Positions 4,032 to 6,113 of a stretch of 6,113 nt of DNA are shown piece by piece (the stretch's first letter is position 1; each line of letters starts with the position of its first letter). The stretch comes from Thermoplasmata archaeon. GTDB taxonomy: Archaea; Thermoplasmatota; SW-10-69-26. The notes beneath the pieces are model-generated. The model was given only the letters and a program-made list of their open reading frames with translations, was not told the DNA's origin and ran no database searches. The stretch covers positions 1-6,113 of the forward strand of contig PWVY01000212.1 of the NCBI GenBank assembly GCA_003561665.1, given 5' to 3'. Both the position numbers and the translations under genes were made by a program.

Positions 4032-5690
4032 ATGGGACGTTTGCTTGCGTTTGCGTTCACCCTCGTCATGGCCACGGTCCTCGTGACCGGGTGCATCGGG
4101 ACGGACGAGGTTCTTGAACCCGCGGATGTTGAAGATGAGGCGAGCGAGGAGGCGTATGCTCCTCCCGAGCGCATGCCCGATATCGACGTGGTGGAGTTCA
4201 GTGACTTGATCCCCGTCGAGACGGGGGATGTGGAGATCCATGTGCGCGTGGTCATGCCAGCGGATGTGGATGAAGCGCCCGTCATCGCCGAGTTCACCCC
4301 GTACAATGCGCCCGGGCGCGCTATGCTCATCGAGCCCATGATCGACGATCCAACGCACACGTACGTGACGCAGTTCGTCGAGCGAGGGTTCGCGTTCGCG
4401 TTCGCGGACGTTCGCGGCACCTCGGATTCGAGCGGGTGCATGGATCTGCGCGGAAGCATCGACATCCAGGATGCCTACGACTTGACCGAGTGGCTTGGGA
4501 CGCAAGAATGGAGCTCCGGCAACGTGGGCTTCATCGGCGGAAGCTACCCGGGGTCCATGGCGCACATCGCAAGCATCGCCAACAACGAGCACCTAGGCGG
4601 CGTGATCCCCGTCGTGGCCAGCACCAGCTTCTACGACTGGCACCACAAGAACGGTGTCCCCTACAGCCACCACACGACAGCGTTCTACTACACGACGGAC
4701 CCGGGACCCACGGTGAATCCACAGTACGACAACTACGTGGAAAAGCACGTCGATTACGCGACGGACTGCAACCAGTTCGATCGGTTTGAGAAGAGCCTGA
4801 ACAACGCGGGAACGTACGATGCCTGGTGGGCCGATCGCGACTTGAACCCGCGCGTGGACCAGGTGGACGTCCCTGTGCTCATCGCACATGGGCTTGCGGA
4901 CTGGAACGTGAAACCGGACCACATCGACCCCTACTTCAACGCGCTTGAAACGAACAAGACGCTCGTCGCGGGCCAGTTCCCCCACTCGTTCCCGGACGAT
5001 GCCGAGGATGCGTTCGGGGAGTGGTGGCCGTTCGCTGCCGCGTTCTTCGATTGGACCCTCAACGGTGCAGACACGGGCTTGTTCGACGAGAACCTGGCAT
5101 ACGTGGAGGATTCGAACGGGGACTGGCACGTGTACGAGGACGCCTGGCCCGCCCTGGATGCGCCCGTGAAGACGGTGAACATCACGGACACGGGCCTCTC
5201 TTTCGATGCACCTTCAAGCGGCACGGTCTCATGGATGGCCCCCTTCCAGGGCGAAGAGGACGCAACGATGGGGAACACGGAGGTCGTGCTGGAAAGCCCG
5301 CCCTTGCCCAAGGATGTGCATCTTAGCGGGACGCCCATGATCGATCTGACCGTCGTGACGGAAGAGGAGCACGTGCACCTGATCGCGGTGCTTGAGAAGG
5401 GAAGCGGTGAGGATTTCGAGCGGTTCAACTACGGGTACCTGAACCCCACCTACCGCAACGGGCTGGATGCGCCCGAACGCGTCGTCCCAGGCGTTCCCAC
5501 GCCGGTGAGCTTCGACATGTTCCCGCAAGAGGACATCCTGCACGAAGGCGACGTGATCCGGTTAACGTTGTCCAGCACGGATTCAGGCGGCAGCGTGGAG
5601 GATTACGATGCGGGCGAGATCACGGTCCTTCTTGATGGAGAACGCCCGGGCGTGATCGATCTCCCCCTTAGCCCTTTGAGTGAGGCCTAG
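4032..5690 (+). CDS. Surface lipoprotein alpha/beta-hydrolase, CocE / X-Pro dipeptidyl-peptidase (S15) family
   Basis: This is a 552-residue membrane-anchored serine hydrolase. Residues 1-21 are a lipoprotein signal: MGR, a hydrophobic core, then VLVTGC with Cys21 as the likely lipidated residue. An acidic linker (to about 48) keeps the enzyme off the membrane. The catalytic alpha/beta-hydrolase domain spans about 50-345. It has a family-typical DVRGTSDSSG segment; the nucleophile Ser171 in GGSYPG; the likely acid Asp290 in HGLADWNV; and His318 in FPHSF. A C-terminal beta-sandwich (PepX_C type, about 380-545) includes SGTPMIDLTVV and EGDVIRLTLSSTD. Known members cleave dipeptides after X-Pro or hydrolyse esters and amides; substrate cannot be told from sequence. 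I chose the ATG at 4032 because it starts the lipoprotein signal and has a TATA-like element 29 bases upstream; the frame is open further up to a GTG at 3966. The mature chain is very acidic with few lysines. Its stop codon overlaps that of the convergent subtilase gene. Confidence 0.92.
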   Translation: MGRLLAFAFTLVMATVLVTGCIGTDEVLEPADVEDEASEEAYAPPERMPDIDVVEFSDLIPVETGDVEIHVRVVMPADVDEAPVIAEFTPYNAPGRAMLIEPMIDDPTHTYVTQFVERGFAFAFADVRGTSDSSGCMDLRGSIDIQDAYDLTEWLGTQEWSSGNVGFIGGSYPGSMAHIASIANNEHLGGVIPVVASTSFYDWHHKNGVPYSHHTTAFYYTTDPGPTVNPQYDNYVEKHVDYATDCNQFDRFEKSLNNAGTYDAWWADRDLNPRVDQVDVPVLIAHGLADWNVKPDHIDPYFNALETNKTLVAGQFPHSFPDDAEDAFGEWWPFAAAFFDWTLNGADTGLFDENLAYVEDSNGDWHVYEDAWPALDAPVKTVNITDTGLSFDAPSSGTVSWMAPFQGEEDATMGNTEVVLESPPLPKDVHLSGTPMIDLTVVTEEEHVHLIAVLEKGSGEDFERFNYGYLNPTYRNGLDAPERVVPGVPTPVSFDMFPQEDILHEGDVIRLTLSSTDSGGSVEDYDAGEITVLLDGERPGVIDLPLSPLSEA

Positions 5691-6113
5691 GTCCCGTAGA
5701 GGTTCTCGCGCACCGCGTGCTGGTTCTCCATGTACGAGCGCGCGGCCTCCTCCTTCTCGCTTGGGGCCCCGGTGAGGTGCTCAAGCGTGGCGTCCGCAAG
5801 GTGCCCGTCGTAGAAGCCCCAGCCCCATTGGATCCACGGCGCATCCTCGTTGAGGGGGATGCCCGTGCCCGAGGCAGCGTACCGGGGTTCAGGGTCGTAC
5901 GTGGCGGTGTGGTTGATGGCGTCTCGTACGTCGTTGACGGTCACGCCTTGGTGGGGGTCGATGAGGCCGTCGGTGAGCGTGCCGGCGTATCCGCTTTGTT
6001 CGCGCACGTGGAGGATGACGCTGGAGAGGGCTCCGGCGATGGTGGGCGTGGAGAAGCTTGTGCCGCATCGTTCGCGCCATTCGTTGATGTTATCGTGTTC
6101 GGCGACGGGGCGG
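5687..6113 (-). CDS. Subtilisin-family (S8) serine protease, C-terminal part, cut by window edge
   Basis: The last 141 residues of a minus-strand gene that enters from the right edge. The fragment opens with the subtilase catalytic serine block, CGTSFSTPTIAGAL at residues 16-29, where Ser19 (codon 6058-6056) is the nucleophile in the usual GTSxxxP context. It then shows the following helix (SSVILHVREQSGY) and the end of the catalytic domain (LTDGLIDPHQGVTVNDVRDAINHTA). A region with NEDAPWIQWGWGFYDG follows, matching the tail of S8 domains where a GWG motif closes the fold. A short acidic C-terminal helix (SEKEEAARSYMENQHAV) ends the protein, so there is no C-terminal membrane anchor. The catalytic Asp and His and any signal peptide lie outside the window; export is inferred from the family. 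It is convergent with the lipoprotein hydrolase gene, sharing the bases of its stop codon. Confidence 0.88.
   Translation of the reverse strand, partial: RPVAEHDNINEWRERCGTSFSTPTIAGALSSVILHVREQSGYAGTLTDGLIDPHQGVTVNDVRDAINHTATYDPEPRYAASGTGIPLNEDAPWIQWGWGFYDGHLADATLEHLTGAPSEKEEAARSYMENQHAVRENLYGT

Noticed and set aside
3911..4465. Minus-strand open frame continuing upstream of the 149-residue protein to about 4465
   Set aside because: The extra 180 or so residues are low-complexity Ser/Thr/Arg/Met sequence antisense to the lipoprotein signal and catalytic domain, and there is a sensible start at 3910.
4593..5543. Antisense frames within the lipoprotein hydrolase gene
   Set aside because: Val/Arg-rich or Ser-rich shadow translations of a gene with an intact catalytic set; no independent start signals seen.
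1..6113. tRNA, rRNA, CRISPR array, insertion sequence or defence system
   Set aside because: No direct repeat-spacer pattern, no terminal inverted repeats flanking a transposase, no tRNA-like cloverleaf and no recognisable defence protein were found by eye on either strand.

Overview
The window reads as a piece of an archaeal chromosome. It is fairly GC-rich, densely packed, and has no RNA gene, CRISPR array or mobile element that I can see. The archaeal reading rests mainly on promoter layout. Several genes have no Shine-Dalgarno motif but carry a short TTNA-type TATA-like element whose first base lies 29-30 bases upstream of the start codon, as expected for leaderless transcripts. The exported proteins are very acidic and poor in lysine while the cytosolic ones are not, which suggests a saline setting. 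A Thermoplasmatota-like or other euryarchaeal lineage is a guess; no marker gene fixes the taxonomy.

Layout from left to right. A minus-strand 2-dehydropantoate 2-reductase (panE, coenzyme A pathway) runs off the left edge. Divergent from it is a 99-residue single-pass membrane protein of unknown function, followed on the same strand by a 64-residue acidic cytosolic protein. Facing these is a 59-residue two-helix membrane protein on the minus strand (1064-1243), in a stretch that otherwise looks empty. Divergent from that is a full-length APC-superfamily amino acid permease of the cationic amino acid transporter type. Next is a 189-residue exported protein whose C-terminal 40% is a run of 11-residue repeats with no Lys or Arg.

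On the right, an unrecognised 149-residue minus-strand protein is divergent from a 552-residue lipoprotein hydrolase of the CocE / X-Pro dipeptidyl-peptidase (S15) family. A 7-bp inverted repeat lies midway between their putative TATA elements. The lipoprotein gene converges on the C-terminal part of a subtilisin-family (S8) protease, and the two stop codons overlap in the palindrome CTAG.

The genes with recognisable functions suggest a peptide-using heterotroph: a subtilase, a cell-surface peptidase/esterase-type hydrolase and an amino acid importer would form an outside-to-inside route. This is inference from co-location; the genes are separate transcription units. I found no defence system. 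The least explained items are the hendecad-repeat protein, the two-way promoter region with its central dyad, the four orphan small proteins, and a switch of strand composition near 1290-1350 that is largely independent of gene direction.
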